DNA of 40,191 nucleotides from Deltaproteobacteria bacterium (GCA_016219025.1 JACRCM010000076.1:1-40191); one strand, 5' to 3'. Numbered from the stretch's first letter, positions 1 through 8,854 are shown. Notes: generated from the letters alone by a model not told the origin. Made by a program: numbers and translations.

Positions 1-178
1 ACAGCATATATCGCCGAAAGCTAATTTCTTGAAAAATAAAGGATTTATTTTTCTCGGCAAGGTATTATCTGCGAGCCTTGGAATTTAACCGGACAGTAGT
101 GATGCGGCATGATTAAACTGTTTGATTGCCGTGGTAATAATCAGAGTTTCCCTAACTAAAAAAACAGAGGTGCTTCGC

Positions 179-436
179 GTGTCTGACATCAAGCATGATA
201 TAAAGACGATGCTGGTAAGGCGGCTCAAGCTCAAGGTGCAGGCCGATGCGATAGCGGACGACGCGCCGCTCTTCGGCGACGGCGGATTGGGACTCGACTC
301 CATCGACGCGCTCGAGCTCGTGGTGGGTCTACAGAAGGAATACGGCGTCGTGATAAACGACAAGGCCGTGGCCGAGCGGGTGCTCGTCTCCGTCAACGCC
401 ATCGCCGAGTTCGTAAGCGCGGCAAAGACCGCCTGA
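179..436 (+). CDS. acyl carrier protein (GTG start)
   Basis: VSDIKHDIKTMLVRRL...GLGLDSIDALELVVGLQKEYGV; DSxxxxEL phosphopantetheine-site context; in-frame GTG at 179, the ORF-track start at 122 is an over-extension. Confidence 0.85.
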   Translation: MSDIKHDIKTMLVRRLKLKVQADAIADDAPLFGDGGLGLDSIDALELVVGLQKEYGVVINDKAVAERVLVSVNAIAEFVSAAKTA

Positions 437-442
437 GGAAAT

Positions 443-853
443 ATGACGGAGAACCCGCTCGATGCCCTGCCGCACGGCTACCCCTTCAGGTTCATCGACA
501 GGGTGCTCTCCATCGGAGGCGGCAAGGGCGCGGCGATAAAGAACGTCACGGCTAACGAGGCGTTCCTGCAGGGGCACTTCAAGGGCAACCCCATCATGCC
601 CGGGGCCGTCATCATAGAGGCGCTGGCGCAGCTTGCGGGCCTCGTAATGAACGAGGGCGGGGAGGCCCAAGGGGCGTATCTCGCGCAGGTGCGGGATATG
701 CGCTTCAGGAGGCCGGTTACACCAGGAGACCGCGTGGAGCTGTTCGCCGAGCTGGACGGGGGCTTTCCGCAGATGTCTATATTCAGGGTCTCGGCCTCGG
801 TGGACGGCGTCGCCGTGGCCGAAGGAGAGGTCGTCATGGCGGCGATGAAGTAG
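443..853 (+). CDS. fabZ: 3-hydroxyacyl-ACP dehydratase, FabZ-like
   Basis: LPHGYPFRFIDRV...AIKNVTANEAFLQGHFKGNPIMPGAVIIEALAQLAG is the FabZ hot-dog signature. Confidence 0.85.
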   Translation: MTENPLDALPHGYPFRFIDRVLSIGGGKGAAIKNVTANEAFLQGHFKGNPIMPGAVIIEALAQLAGLVMNEGGEAQGAYLAQVRDMRFRRPVTPGDRVELFAELDGGFPQMSIFRVSASVDGVAVAEGEVVMAAMK

Positions 854-901
854 CGCCGCGTTTATGCCATTAACCGCCGCACCTAAAAAAGGAGGTTTGA
901 A

Positions 902-1258
902 ATGAAAAGGCTTGTGTGCATGGTTGCCGTTTTCGTGATGCTCGCGCTCTCAACCGCCGTCCGGGCCGAGGACGTATTTTTCGAGATAAAGGCCGACAAG
1001 CCCTCCTACACGCCGTCGTCCATTACGGTAAAAAAAGGCGACCACGTCAAGCTCAAGATTACTTCTACCGACGTCGAGCACGGCATACACCTGGAGGCGT
1101 TCGGCCTGAAAGACACCATCATCCCGGAGAAGTCCTCCGTTGTCCTCGAGTTCACGGCGGACAAGACCGGCACGTTCAGCTTCCCGTGCACCAAGTACTG
1201 CAGTTGGAGGCACCTCGTGGGCGCAAGGCCGCGCCTCGAGATAAAGGTAATAGAGTAA
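902..1258 (+). CDS. exported cupredoxin / cytochrome oxidase subunit II CuA-like protein
   Basis: Signal peptide; DVEHGIHL and FPCTKYCSWRH (H...CxxxCxxxH) pattern; RBS aaaggaggtttgaaATG. Confidence 0.8.
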   Translation: MKRLVCMVAVFVMLALSTAVRAEDVFFEIKADKPSYTPSSITVKKGDHVKLKITSTDVEHGIHLEAFGLKDTIIPEKSSVVLEFTADKTGTFSFPCTKYCSWRHLVGARPRLEIKVIE

Positions 1259-1621
1259 GTGGGCGTATCGACCGGCATTGACATCGTCTCCATCGAAAGG
1301 TTTGCGGGGCGCGCGTCCGACCCGGTCTTTCTTGAGAGGCTCTTGACGGAAGAGGAGCGCGCCGACGTCCTCTCAAAACCCCATGCCGGAGCGCGCCTCG
1401 CCGTCAGGTTCGCGGCCAAGGAGGCCGTGATGAAGGCCATGGGCACGGGCTGGGACAAAGGCGTGGGCTGGCGCGACATCGAGATAGTGTGCGCCGCCGG
1501 AGGACGCGCCAACGTCCGGCTCCACGCGAAGGCGGCCCAGCTAGCCGCGGGCAGGAGGCTCCTGTTGAGCGTATCGGCCACGGACAATATCGCCGCCGGG
1601 TTTGCCATCTTGGAGGATTGA
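1259..1621 (+). CDS. acpS: holo-[acyl-carrier-protein] synthase
   Basis: STGIDIVSIERF...RFAAKEAVMKAMGTG; GTG start abutting the preceding stop. Confidence 0.88.
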   Translation: MGVSTGIDIVSIERFAGRASDPVFLERLLTEEERADVLSKPHAGARLAVRFAAKEAVMKAMGTGWDKGVGWRDIEIVCAAGGRANVRLHAKAAQLAAGRRLLLSVSATDNIAAGFAILED

Positions 1622-1674
1622 TAGAAAGCTAAAAACTTGTTCGAGCTTCGTTCCTCAGCCCTCCCCGCTACACT

Positions 1675-2433
1675 TTAAAATACCCCTGCTATTGACCTTG
1701 CGATGCCTTCCGTAAGCGTCGGCAATGCCTCCTCCATGCTTAAATTCACCTGATTTGCAGTAGAGACGACGCGGGCCTGATATTTTTTTCTGTTTGTGGA
1801 ACCCTTGATAGTCTGCTGGATTTTTGCGCCTTTCCCCTGCTTCAAGTCAGACTGTTCTACTTGTTCAACGGCATCGGATGTCTTTACGGAGATCATCATA
1901 TCGATTACTACCATGTAGCTGACATCCTTGACCAATGCGCCTGAAACAGTCTCTCCAAGATCTGCCGCCAAAGCGCCTATGCCGAACCCGCGCACTGCAC
2001 CCACTATGCTTCCAATCCCAGTTTTGCCATACGAGCCTATCACCGCGCCACTCGCTGCTCCAGCCATTATCGAGGATCCATAACCGCTCATAAGGGCAGC
2101 CCTTGCGGCTGACGGGTCGGTCTTGTCTACATAAAGCATATTGCACTGCAAGATGTAACCGGCACCCTGCGGGTTGGCGGACAACCTGTATCCTTTCGAT
2201 TGAAGTCTTTGGGCGATGGGCGTCGTTATATCGATTTCCTTGCCGGATGTGTTCTTGATATCGACGAATACCGTCCGCTCTCTTTGCTCCTCCATATCCA
2301 AAAAGATCGTGTCCGACATTCGCGTCTCTACTTTAAGGTCTTTCTTTTCCAGAGCCACTTGCATCGCGGCGCAGCCGGAGCATATCAGCAACACGGCAAG
2401 GATTATAAGTTTTTTCAGTTGGCGCGTGAGCAT
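1675..2433 (-). CDS. traT: TraT-family outer membrane lipoprotein
   Basis: MLTRQLKKLIILAVLLICSGCAAMQ lipobox; VETRMSDTIFLDMEEQRERTVFVDIKNTS; glycine-rich TM segment; KYQARVVSTANQVNLSMEEALPTL; start 2433 has a GAAGG SD, ORF-track start 2577 is over-extended. Confidence 0.93.
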   Translation of the reverse strand: MLTRQLKKLIILAVLLICSGCAAMQVALEKKDLKVETRMSDTIFLDMEEQRERTVFVDIKNTSGKEIDITTPIAQRLQSKGYRLSANPQGAGYILQCNMLYVDKTDPSAARAALMSGYGSSIMAGAASGAVIGSYGKTGIGSIVGAVRGFGIGALAADLGETVSGALVKDVSYMVVIDMMISVKTSDAVEQVEQSDLKQGKGAKIQQTIKGSTNRKKYQARVVSTANQVNLSMEEALPTLTEGIARSIAGVF

Positions 2434-2689
2434 AAGACCTTCGTTGGGTTTATTCCTGACGTAAGACCTCCGCATAGTCAGGTTTATACTTGTTCCACAA
2501 TCCTTAAAAACCGGGTGCGCCTCCGAGTGACCGTGTTTTGAAGAAAAAACCACGGCAAAGACACCCCTTCCATCCAAAGCGAAACATCATAGAGGCAGGC
2601 TCGGACAAACTCAGGCCGGCCTCTGGAATAACGCATAAAACAGATGCGTTAGGCACATATTGTCATTAAAAACAGCACTAACGACAACA

Positions 2690-2717
2690 ATTATAGCTTA
2701 TAGGCACTTATTGTCAA
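2690..2717 (-). promoter_or_regulatory. consensus sigma70-type promoter reading toward traT
   Basis: Minus strand TTGACA (2717-2712) - 16 bp - TATAAT (2695-2690); both hexamers perfect. Confidence 0.75.
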
Positions 2718-2732
2718 GTAAAAAGTGCCTAT
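2700..2732. promoter_or_regulatory. operator-like dyad overlapping the promoter -35/spacer
   Basis: ATAGGCACTT-13 nt-AAGTGCCTAT exact 10-bp inverted repeat; half-site AGGCAC(A/T)TATTGTCA at 2651-2665 and 2702-2716. Confidence 0.65.
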
Positions 2733-2780
2733 AGGGATGTTTAATTTCGTTTTCATAAGATTCATCATAAGGAGGTGCAA

Positions 2781-3098
2781 ATGGACGAAAAAAGACTGAT
2801 AGGTCTCAGGATTGAAAGGCTGAGAAAGAGCAGGGGATTGTCCCGGGAAAGCTTCGCTGAGGCGGCCGATATAAGCGTAAATTATCTGGGCCGCATAGAG
2901 AGGGGAACGGAAAATCCTACCCTTGACATGTTCCTTAAGATCGCAAAGGCGCTAAAGGTGGAGACATGGGAGCTTTTAGACTGCAAACATGAGGCGAATC
3001 ATAGGGAATTGAAGGAGCTGTTGACCGAGTTGGTCAAAGAAGCCGACACTGAACGGCTTAGGCTTGCGGTAAAAATCCTGAGGACGATAGTGAGGTAA
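2781..3098 (+). CDS. XRE-family HTH transcriptional regulator
   Basis: IGLRIERLRKSRGLSRESFAEAADISVNYLGRIERGTENPTLDMFLKIAKAL; GGAGGTGCAA-ATG at 2781. Confidence 0.93.
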   Translation: MDEKRLIGLRIERLRKSRGLSRESFAEAADISVNYLGRIERGTENPTLDMFLKIAKALKVETWELLDCKHEANHRELKELLTELVKEADTERLRLAVKILRTIVR

Positions 3099-3102
3099 TG
3101 CG

Positions 3103-3762
3103 TTGTCGTATCTGATAGTAATCCCCGCTTATAACGAAGAGGCGTATCTGCCATTGCTTTTGAAAGACCTGACCACAATCACGCGGGATATCGTGGTCAT
3201 TGACGACGGAAGCGGGGACGGGACGGGCGCTTGCGCGGAGGCCGCCGGGGTCGCGGTCATCACTCAGCCGCACCGGGGCAAGGGCGGGGCGCTGCGCTCC
3301 GGCTTTCATTACGCCCTTGAACATGGCTACGACTGGGTCATCACCATGGACAGCGACGGCCAGCACGACTGGCGAGACGTGCCGAGGTTTCTCAAGGCCA
3401 TGTCCATGAACGGCAAGACGCCCGACGTCATCGTGGGTTCGAGGATGGGCGAGGCCGCGGGCATGCCCTTTGTCAGGCGCGCCACCAACATGTTCATGTC
3501 GAGGCTCCTCTCCACCGTTATCGGCTCGCGCATAGAGGACACGCAGTGCGGGTTCCGCGCCATAAACGCGAAGGTTCTAAGGAGGCTCTCGCTTGAGACC
3601 TCCCACTACGACACGGAAAGCGAACTGCTGATAAAGTCCGGCAAGGCCGGCTGCCGCATCTCGTCCATACCTATCAAGACAATATACAACGGCGCGCCGT
3701 CCAACATAAACAAGTTCACCGACACGGCCAGGTTCATCCGCCTCCTATGGAAGACTCTATAA
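3103..3762 (+). CDS. glycosyltransferase family 2 (polyprenyl/dolichyl-phosphate sugar synthase-like)
   Basis: SYLIVIPAYNEEAYLPLLL...VVIDDGSGDGT...MDSDGQHDWRDVP; TTG start. Confidence 0.9.
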   Translation: MSYLIVIPAYNEEAYLPLLLKDLTTITRDIVVIDDGSGDGTGACAEAAGVAVITQPHRGKGGALRSGFHYALEHGYDWVITMDSDGQHDWRDVPRFLKAMSMNGKTPDVIVGSRMGEAAGMPFVRRATNMFMSRLLSTVIGSRIEDTQCGFRAINAKVLRRLSLETSHYDTESELLIKSGKAGCRISSIPIKTIYNGAPSNINKFTDTARFIRLLWKTL

Positions 3763-4652
3763 ATCAATGCGCCGCGTCAGCTTCGGCGGCCTCGGTGGTG
3801 GAGGCGGGCGGGGGCCGCATGGTGAGCGTGCCTTGCCCGCTGTGCGGCGCCTTGCGCGAACGGCTCATAACCATCCAGAACTCCTACAGGGTCGTCTCCT
3901 GCGCCGCGTGCTCATTCGTCTACGTCAATCCGAGACCCGACGATGCCGCGCTTGCCCGTTTATATCTGCAATACCTGCCCGACAAGATGGCGGACCCGCT
4001 CCTGTGGGACTCCTACATGGCCGGGGTATTTTCAAAGGCCGCAGACGTTATCGTGAAATATAAGCGGGCTGGCCGCCTCCTCGACATCGGGTGCGGATAC
4101 GGTTTTTTTCTATCTGAGATGAAAAGACGCGGTGGGTGGGAACTCTTTGGCATGGACGTGTCCCGCACGGCGCTCTCCTATGCCTCGTCGCAAGGCCACA
4201 ACGCGGCGCAGGGCACGCTCGATACCGTTAGGCACCCTGAGAACTCCTTCGACGTTGTCACCATGTTCTACGTCCTTGAGCACGTGACCGGCCCGGTAGC
4301 CGCGCTCCGCGCCGTGAAACGGATATTAAAGCCCGGCGGGATGCTGCTCCTTCGCGTCCCGCACACCACGCCGATAGTGAAGTTGTTAAAACTCCTCGGC
4401 GTAGCGAACAACCTCTACGACCCGCCGTTTCACCTGAGCGATTTCTCGGCGTCCACAATAAGGCGCGGCCTCGAAGAGGCCGGGTTCATTGGCATACACA
4501 CGTCCATCGGCGGGTTCACCACGCCGCCGGAGACGGGCAAGCGTCTCTTCACCGCGGCCTTTGGCCTCATGGCCGGGGCCGGCTACAGCCTCAGCCTCGG
4601 AAGGTTCGCCATGCCCGGGGTGGCGAAGAATACGATAGCGTTCAAGCCGTAG
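3747..4652 (+). CDS. class I SAM-dependent methyltransferase with N-terminal zinc ribbon
   Basis: CPLC...CAAC pairs; RLLDIGCGYGFFLSEMKRRG motif I; possible alternative start 3819. Confidence 0.88.
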   Translation: MEDSINQCAASASAASVVEAGGGRMVSVPCPLCGALRERLITIQNSYRVVSCAACSFVYVNPRPDDAALARLYLQYLPDKMADPLLWDSYMAGVFSKAADVIVKYKRAGRLLDIGCGYGFFLSEMKRRGGWELFGMDVSRTALSYASSQGHNAAQGTLDTVRHPENSFDVVTMFYVLEHVTGPVAALRAVKRILKPGGMLLLRVPHTTPIVKLLKLLGVANNLYDPPFHLSDFSASTIRRGLEEAGFIGIHTSIGGFTTPPETGKRLFTAAFGLMAGAGYSLSLGRFAMPGVAKNTIAFKP

Positions 4653-4682
4653 AAATCTGTTGATTTTTACGGAAATGATATT

Positions 4683-4799
4683 GAGAGCCCTGAAAAACCC
4701 TGTTTTTGTCATTGCGAGGAGCTACGATTTACTAGGTAGCCCTATTTGTAAATCGCTTCGCTACGCAATGACGGAAAATACCCCTTTTTCAGGGGTCTC
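4683..4799. mobile_element. 117-bp MITE-like element
   Basis: TIRs GAGAGCCCTGAAAAA (4683-4697) / rc GAGACCCCTGAAAAA (4785-4799), 14/15; flanked by ATATT on both sides (4678-4682, 4800-4804); inner GTCATTGCG...CGCAATGAC inverted repeat. Confidence 0.75.
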
Positions 4800-4907
4800 A
4801 TATTATGCTAAGATGGTGCCGGTGTATCGTCGCTGGAGGGGTTGGTTTTTCGCCCGTCTGTCCGGGCTTGCGCACCGATAAGCATAAAAAACCAAAAGGA
4901 GGGGTAT

Positions 4908-5468
4908 ATGCGTAAGACGTTGCTGGGCATATTCGCGGTGTTGTTGGTAATGGCGTTCAGTCAGGCCGTAAGGGCGGAGGACACATACTACGCCAGGTGC
5001 AACCTCAAGGTCATCAAGGGCAATAAGATAACATGGATAAACTATCAGTCAACGACGAATTTTATCCCGGCGGGCGCGAAGCTCAAGGTGACGGTAGGCG
5101 GCGATTCCGCGACCTTCGTCGACGAGAGCGGCACGTCTTATTCCGTGGACCTCGGGGCTTCAGGCGATAAGTTCCTTGAGAAGTTCGTCTCGAAGAACCG
5201 TGTCAACATCGAAAAATTCTCGGATAAGGTCACCGCGGATATACGCAAGGCCATTATCACGAATGGCATGACAAAGGAGGAGGCGTACATCGCCATGGGG
5301 CCTCCGGCGTTCATTGACGGCAAGAACAAGACCGATTCGTCCACCTACGAAGACATACTGAAGGGCAAGCTCTGGGTCTACAAGCGCTCGACCTTCGGCA
5401 AGAACATCGGCATCGAGTTCGACAACAACGGCAAGGTCATCCGCACCGAGGGTATCTGGGGGAAGTAA
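4908..5468 (+). CDS. exported BamE/SmpA-like protein
   Basis: Signal peptide MRKTLLGIFAVLLVMAFSQAVRA; C-terminal GMTKEEAYIAMGPPAFI...LWVYKRSTFGKNIGIEFDNNGKV; start 4908 with AGGAGGGG SD. Confidence 0.7.
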   Translation: MRKTLLGIFAVLLVMAFSQAVRAEDTYYARCNLKVIKGNKITWINYQSTTNFIPAGAKLKVTVGGDSATFVDESGTSYSVDLGASGDKFLEKFVSKNRVNIEKFSDKVTADIRKAIITNGMTKEEAYIAMGPPAFIDGKNKTDSSTYEDILKGKLWVYKRSTFGKNIGIEFDNNGKVIRTEGIWGK

Positions 5469-5490
5469 GAGGTTTTGGATTCAAAAGAAG

Positions 5491-5530
5491 CAGGGGGTGC
5501 CTTTCGATGAGAGGCATCCCCTGTTTTTTT
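5491..5530 (+). terminator. rho-independent terminator
   Basis: caggggGtgcct-ttcgatgag-aggcatcccctg stem (11/12) followed by T7. Confidence 0.85.
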
Positions 5531-5620
5531 GTGCGGAAGGGCTGAGAACGCCCCTTGATTTTCAAATCAGTCCCGCAGGGTGGGCTGGCGTCGTTGCCCG
5601 GCGCGGCGTTCTTTGCCCTC

Positions 5621-7078
5621 CTACTCCACCCCGTAGTCCTTCCAGCGTCCGTTCACGAGGTCTACCACGGCCTTGTCCATGACCATCTTTTCGCCCCACT
5701 CGCGGTCTACCTCAGGCGGTTTTTTCATGGTGGCGTCTATGCCCATCTTCGAGCCAAGGGAGGCGACCGGCGACGAGAAGTCGAGGTAATCTATCGGCGT
5801 GCCTTCGATGACGAGCGTGTCCCTTGCCGGGTCAACCCGCGTGGATATCGCCCATATAACGTCGGCCCAGTCGTGCACGTCTATGTCGTCGTCGACGACG
5901 ATAACGTATTTTACGTACATGAATTGCTTGAGGACGCCCCAGATGCCCATCATCAGGCGTCTTGCGTGGCCGGGGTACTGTTTCTTTATCGAGACGACGG
6001 CTATCCTGTATGAGACGGCCTCCATGGGCAGGGCGAAGTCCACGACCTCCGGGAACTGGAGCTTGAGGGACGGCAGGTAGATGTTGTTCAAGACCGTGCC
6101 GATGACCGCGTCTTCCTTTGGCGGGCGTCCGGTTATCGTGGTGAGGTAGATAGGGTCTTTTCTGTGGGTTATGGCCTTGAGGTGGAATACCGGGAACGGC
6201 TCCTGACTGTTGTAGTAGCCCGTGTGGTCTCCGAACGGGCCTTCGAGCGCTGCGTCGCCGTGGCGTATCTCGCCCTCCAGCACTATTTCGGCTGAGGCCG
6301 GGACTTTGAGCGGCACCGTCCTGCATTCGACGAGCCCTATCGCCTTTTTTCTGAGTATCCCGGCAAAGTGGTATTCGCCCACGTCCTCCGGCACCGGCGT
6401 CACCGCCGCTATGATGGTAGCCGGCTCGCATCCTATGGCCACGGCCACGGGCATGGGCCTGCCGGTCTGCTCCCAGAGCCGCTGGTGTCCGGCCCCGCCC
6501 CTGTGATGGAGCCAGCGCATGATGGCGCGCTGACCTTCGAGGTACTGCATCCTGTATACCCCGACGTTATACGGCCCGCCCGCCGGGGCCTGTGTAACCA
6601 CGAGCGGCCACGTGATGAGGCGCGAGGCGTCCTTCGGCCAGCACTTGATTATCGGGATGGCCGAGAGCGAGGCGTCAGGCCCGGTGAGCACGACATCCTG
6701 ACAGGGGCCGCTCCTTACGGTCTTGGGCCCGAGGTTAAGGGCGGTTGCGAAGAATGGAATCTTCTTTACCGCGTCCCAAAGCCCCTCTAGCGGCTGGGGG
6801 CGTTGCAGGAGCGCGATGAACTTGCCTATCTCGGCAAGCTCCGCCTCCTCCACGCCGAGCCCCATCGCCACCCTCTCTCGCGTGCCGAAGAGGTTGGCGG
6901 CGACCGGCATCCCGTAGCCCTTCACCCGCTCGAAGAGCGCCGCCGGGCCGCCCTTCTTCACGAGCCTCTCCTGTATCTCGGCTATCTCCAGATGAGGGTC
7001 CACCTCCACCCCGACCTTTTTAAGAAGGCCGGCCTTGGAGAGGGCGTCGAGAAATTCTCGAAGGTCGTTATATATCAT
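5621..7078 (-). CDS. ubiD: UbiD-family decarboxylase
   Basis: DLREFLDALSKAGLLKKV...PFGDHTGYYNSQEPFPVFHLKAITHRKDPIYLTTITGRPPKED; 485 aa. Confidence 0.93.
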   Translation of the reverse strand: MIYNDLREFLDALSKAGLLKKVGVEVDPHLEIAEIQERLVKKGGPAALFERVKGYGMPVAANLFGTRERVAMGLGVEEAELAEIGKFIALLQRPQPLEGLWDAVKKIPFFATALNLGPKTVRSGPCQDVVLTGPDASLSAIPIIKCWPKDASRLITWPLVVTQAPAGGPYNVGVYRMQYLEGQRAIMRWLHHRGGAGHQRLWEQTGRPMPVAVAIGCEPATIIAAVTPVPEDVGEYHFAGILRKKAIGLVECRTVPLKVPASAEIVLEGEIRHGDAALEGPFGDHTGYYNSQEPFPVFHLKAITHRKDPIYLTTITGRPPKEDAVIGTVLNNIYLPSLKLQFPEVVDFALPMEAVSYRIAVVSIKKQYPGHARRLMMGIWGVLKQFMYVKYVIVVDDDIDVHDWADVIWAISTRVDPARDTLVIEGTPIDYLDFSSPVASLGSKMGIDATMKKPPEVDREWGEKMVMDKAVVDLVNGRWKDYGVE

Positions 7079-7096
7079 AGAGATACCGTTAAAGGC

Positions 7097-7190
7097 CGTG
7101 ATGCGTGCGCGGGATTTACAGATAGGGCTGCTTTGTAAATCGTAGCTCTATGCGTGAAATGAAAAATCCTTTTACGTATAACGCATCACG
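7097..7190. repeat. dispersed GATTTAC-core repeat, copy B
   Basis: 10-bp inverted repeat cgtgatgcgt/acgcatcacg (7097-7106/7181-7190) bounding a core whose reverse complement (7095-7154) matches 26805-26864 at 58/60. Confidence 0.8.
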
Positions 7191-7199
7191 CGCGCGGCT

Positions 7200-8075
7200 C
7201 TACAGGTGCGCATCCATTATAATCGCGGCGAGCATCAGCGCGCCCGTCCAGACGTTCAGGAGAAAACCCCTCCATGCGCCCTGAGTTCCGGGGTTGAGCC
7301 TGACCTCATATACGACGACGAGGTGCGCTATCAGGGCGGCAACTGCCCCCGCGTAGTATATCATGCCTGCCCCGTGGAATAAACCTGCAACGGCAAGAAG
7401 AACCGCCACCCCCCAGTACAGCGCGGCGAGCGCGGCGTAGACCTTATCGCCGAAGAGTATCGCGGTGGATTTTATGCCTATCCGCAGGTCGTCTTCAATG
7501 TCCATGAGCGCGTAGATGGTGTCATAAGCCGTCGACCAGAGGATATTCGCGCCGAAGATGAGGAGCGGGACTATGCCGACGCTATTATTCACCGCGCTCC
7601 ACGCCATGACCGCGCCCCAGCCGAAGGCCATGCCGAGCACGGCCTGGGGCCAATGGCTCACGCGCTTTACGAACGGGTATGCCACGGCGAGCGCCATGCC
7701 TATGAAGGAAAGGAGTATCGTAAGCCTATTGAGGAAGAGGACGAGGATGAAGGCCAGGGCCGAGAGGCTGAGGAATATGAAGACGGCCTCGGCCGTGGTA
7801 AGTTCACCGCTCGGCAGGGGGCGGCTCCGGGTGCGCTCGACCCTGCCGTCGAACCTCCTGTCCGCTATGTCGTTTATGGCGCAACCGGCGCTTCGCATGA
7901 GGAAGGTGCCGAGGATGAATATCACGAGGAGCCTTAACGGCGGCTTGCCTCCGGAGGCCAGGACAAGCGACCAGAGCGTGGGGCACAGCACGAGGAGCGT
8001 CCCGTACTGCCTCGATATCCGCACGAGGCTGCCCGCGGCAACGAGTTTTCTTATCGTTAGCGCGGTCTGTCTCAT
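7200..8075 (-). CDS. ubiA: 4-hydroxybenzoate polyprenyltransferase, UbiA family
   Basis: RSAGCAINDIADRRFDGRVERTRSRPLPSG NDxxDxxxD motif; polytopic membrane protein. Confidence 0.93.
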   Translation of the reverse strand: MRQTALTIRKLVAAGSLVRISRQYGTLLVLCPTLWSLVLASGGKPPLRLLVIFILGTFLMRSAGCAINDIADRRFDGRVERTRSRPLPSGELTTAEAVFIFLSLSALAFILVLFLNRLTILLSFIGMALAVAYPFVKRVSHWPQAVLGMAFGWGAVMAWSAVNNSVGIVPLLIFGANILWSTAYDTIYALMDIEDDLRIGIKSTAILFGDKVYAALAALYWGVAVLLAVAGLFHGAGMIYYAGAVAALIAHLVVVYEVRLNPGTQGAWRGFLLNVWTGALMLAAIIMDAHL

Positions 8076-8692
8076 CTATCGGCGTCCGCGGACGGTATTA
8101 TTTCCTGGCCGAATACCTCGGTCACCACGGCCTTGATCGCGCCTGGCATCCCGCTTGAGGCGCTTGATAGCACGTACCGCCGCGCCCAGAGCGGGGCGTC
8201 TCCGTCCATGCCGAGGACAATGGCCGCGCCGGGGCACCTGACGAGTCCGGCCTCTATATGCTCCTTGCTAAAGGATATCCGCCTCTGGTTGAGCACCTTA
8301 CCGAGCGGCTCGTCCCCGTACCTGTCGAGGGATTCGAGGAGGGCGCGGTCCACGAGCGAGGCGGGCATCACCGTATAGGCGAAGACGACCCTCCTGCCAT
8401 CGGCCACGAGCCATACCGACCTGTCGAATGCCTCGGCCCCGTGAGTCTCGCCGAGGAATGCGGCGGCGTCCGCGTCGAGAGAGCAAGCGCCCTTTGCGAT
8501 GACCTCGACCTTTACCTGCGCCTCAAGGAGGTGCTCCAGGTCGAGCGTAAGCGAGCCGCCGGAGGAGAGGATGAGCCTCTGATGCGGCCTCAGCCCGGCG
8601 AGCGCCCTGTCTTTGCCGCCCTTGCCGACACTTGTCCAGCCCTTGAGCCGGGTATAGGAGAATATCGCCGACATGATACTAAAAAATATCAT
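8072..8692 (-). CDS. chorismate pyruvate-lyase-like protein (UbiC-like)
   Basis: LLEAQVKVEVIAKG...PLGKVLNQRRISFSKEHIEAG...LWARRYVLSSASSGMPGAIKAVVTEVF; stop overlaps ubiA start; true start possibly an internal Met. Confidence 0.65.
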   Translation of the reverse strand: MIFFSIMSAIFSYTRLKGWTSVGKGGKDRALAGLRPHQRLILSSGGSLTLDLEHLLEAQVKVEVIAKGACSLDADAAAFLGETHGAEAFDRSVWLVADGRRVVFAYTVMPASLVDRALLESLDRYGDEPLGKVLNQRRISFSKEHIEAGLVRCPGAAIVLGMDGDAPLWARRYVLSSASSGMPGAIKAVVTEVFGQEIIPSADADR

Positions 8693-8737
8693 AAGGACGG
8701 GCCGCGGTCAATACCGTGACAGAATTCTCCCCACTGC

Positions 8738-8765
8738 TTGACACGCGCAAAACCGGGGCTATAGT
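8738..8765 (+). promoter_or_regulatory. putative sigma70-type promoter for the cytochrome-porin gene
   Basis: TTGACA (8738-8743) - 16 bp - TATAGT (8760-8765). Confidence 0.5.
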
Positions 8766-8854
8766 TGTTGCAGTTTACCCGCGGCGGATTAGCGGATTAA
8801 ATGTCAAATGGCTGTCTATAAAAAACGCTCTTTTCCCCGATCTCTGCGTCAGGC

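Noticed and set aside
1-58. AT-rich hairpin gaaaaataaa-gga-tttatttttc at the left edge as a promoter or terminator
   Set aside because: Upstream context is missing, so direction and function cannot be judged.
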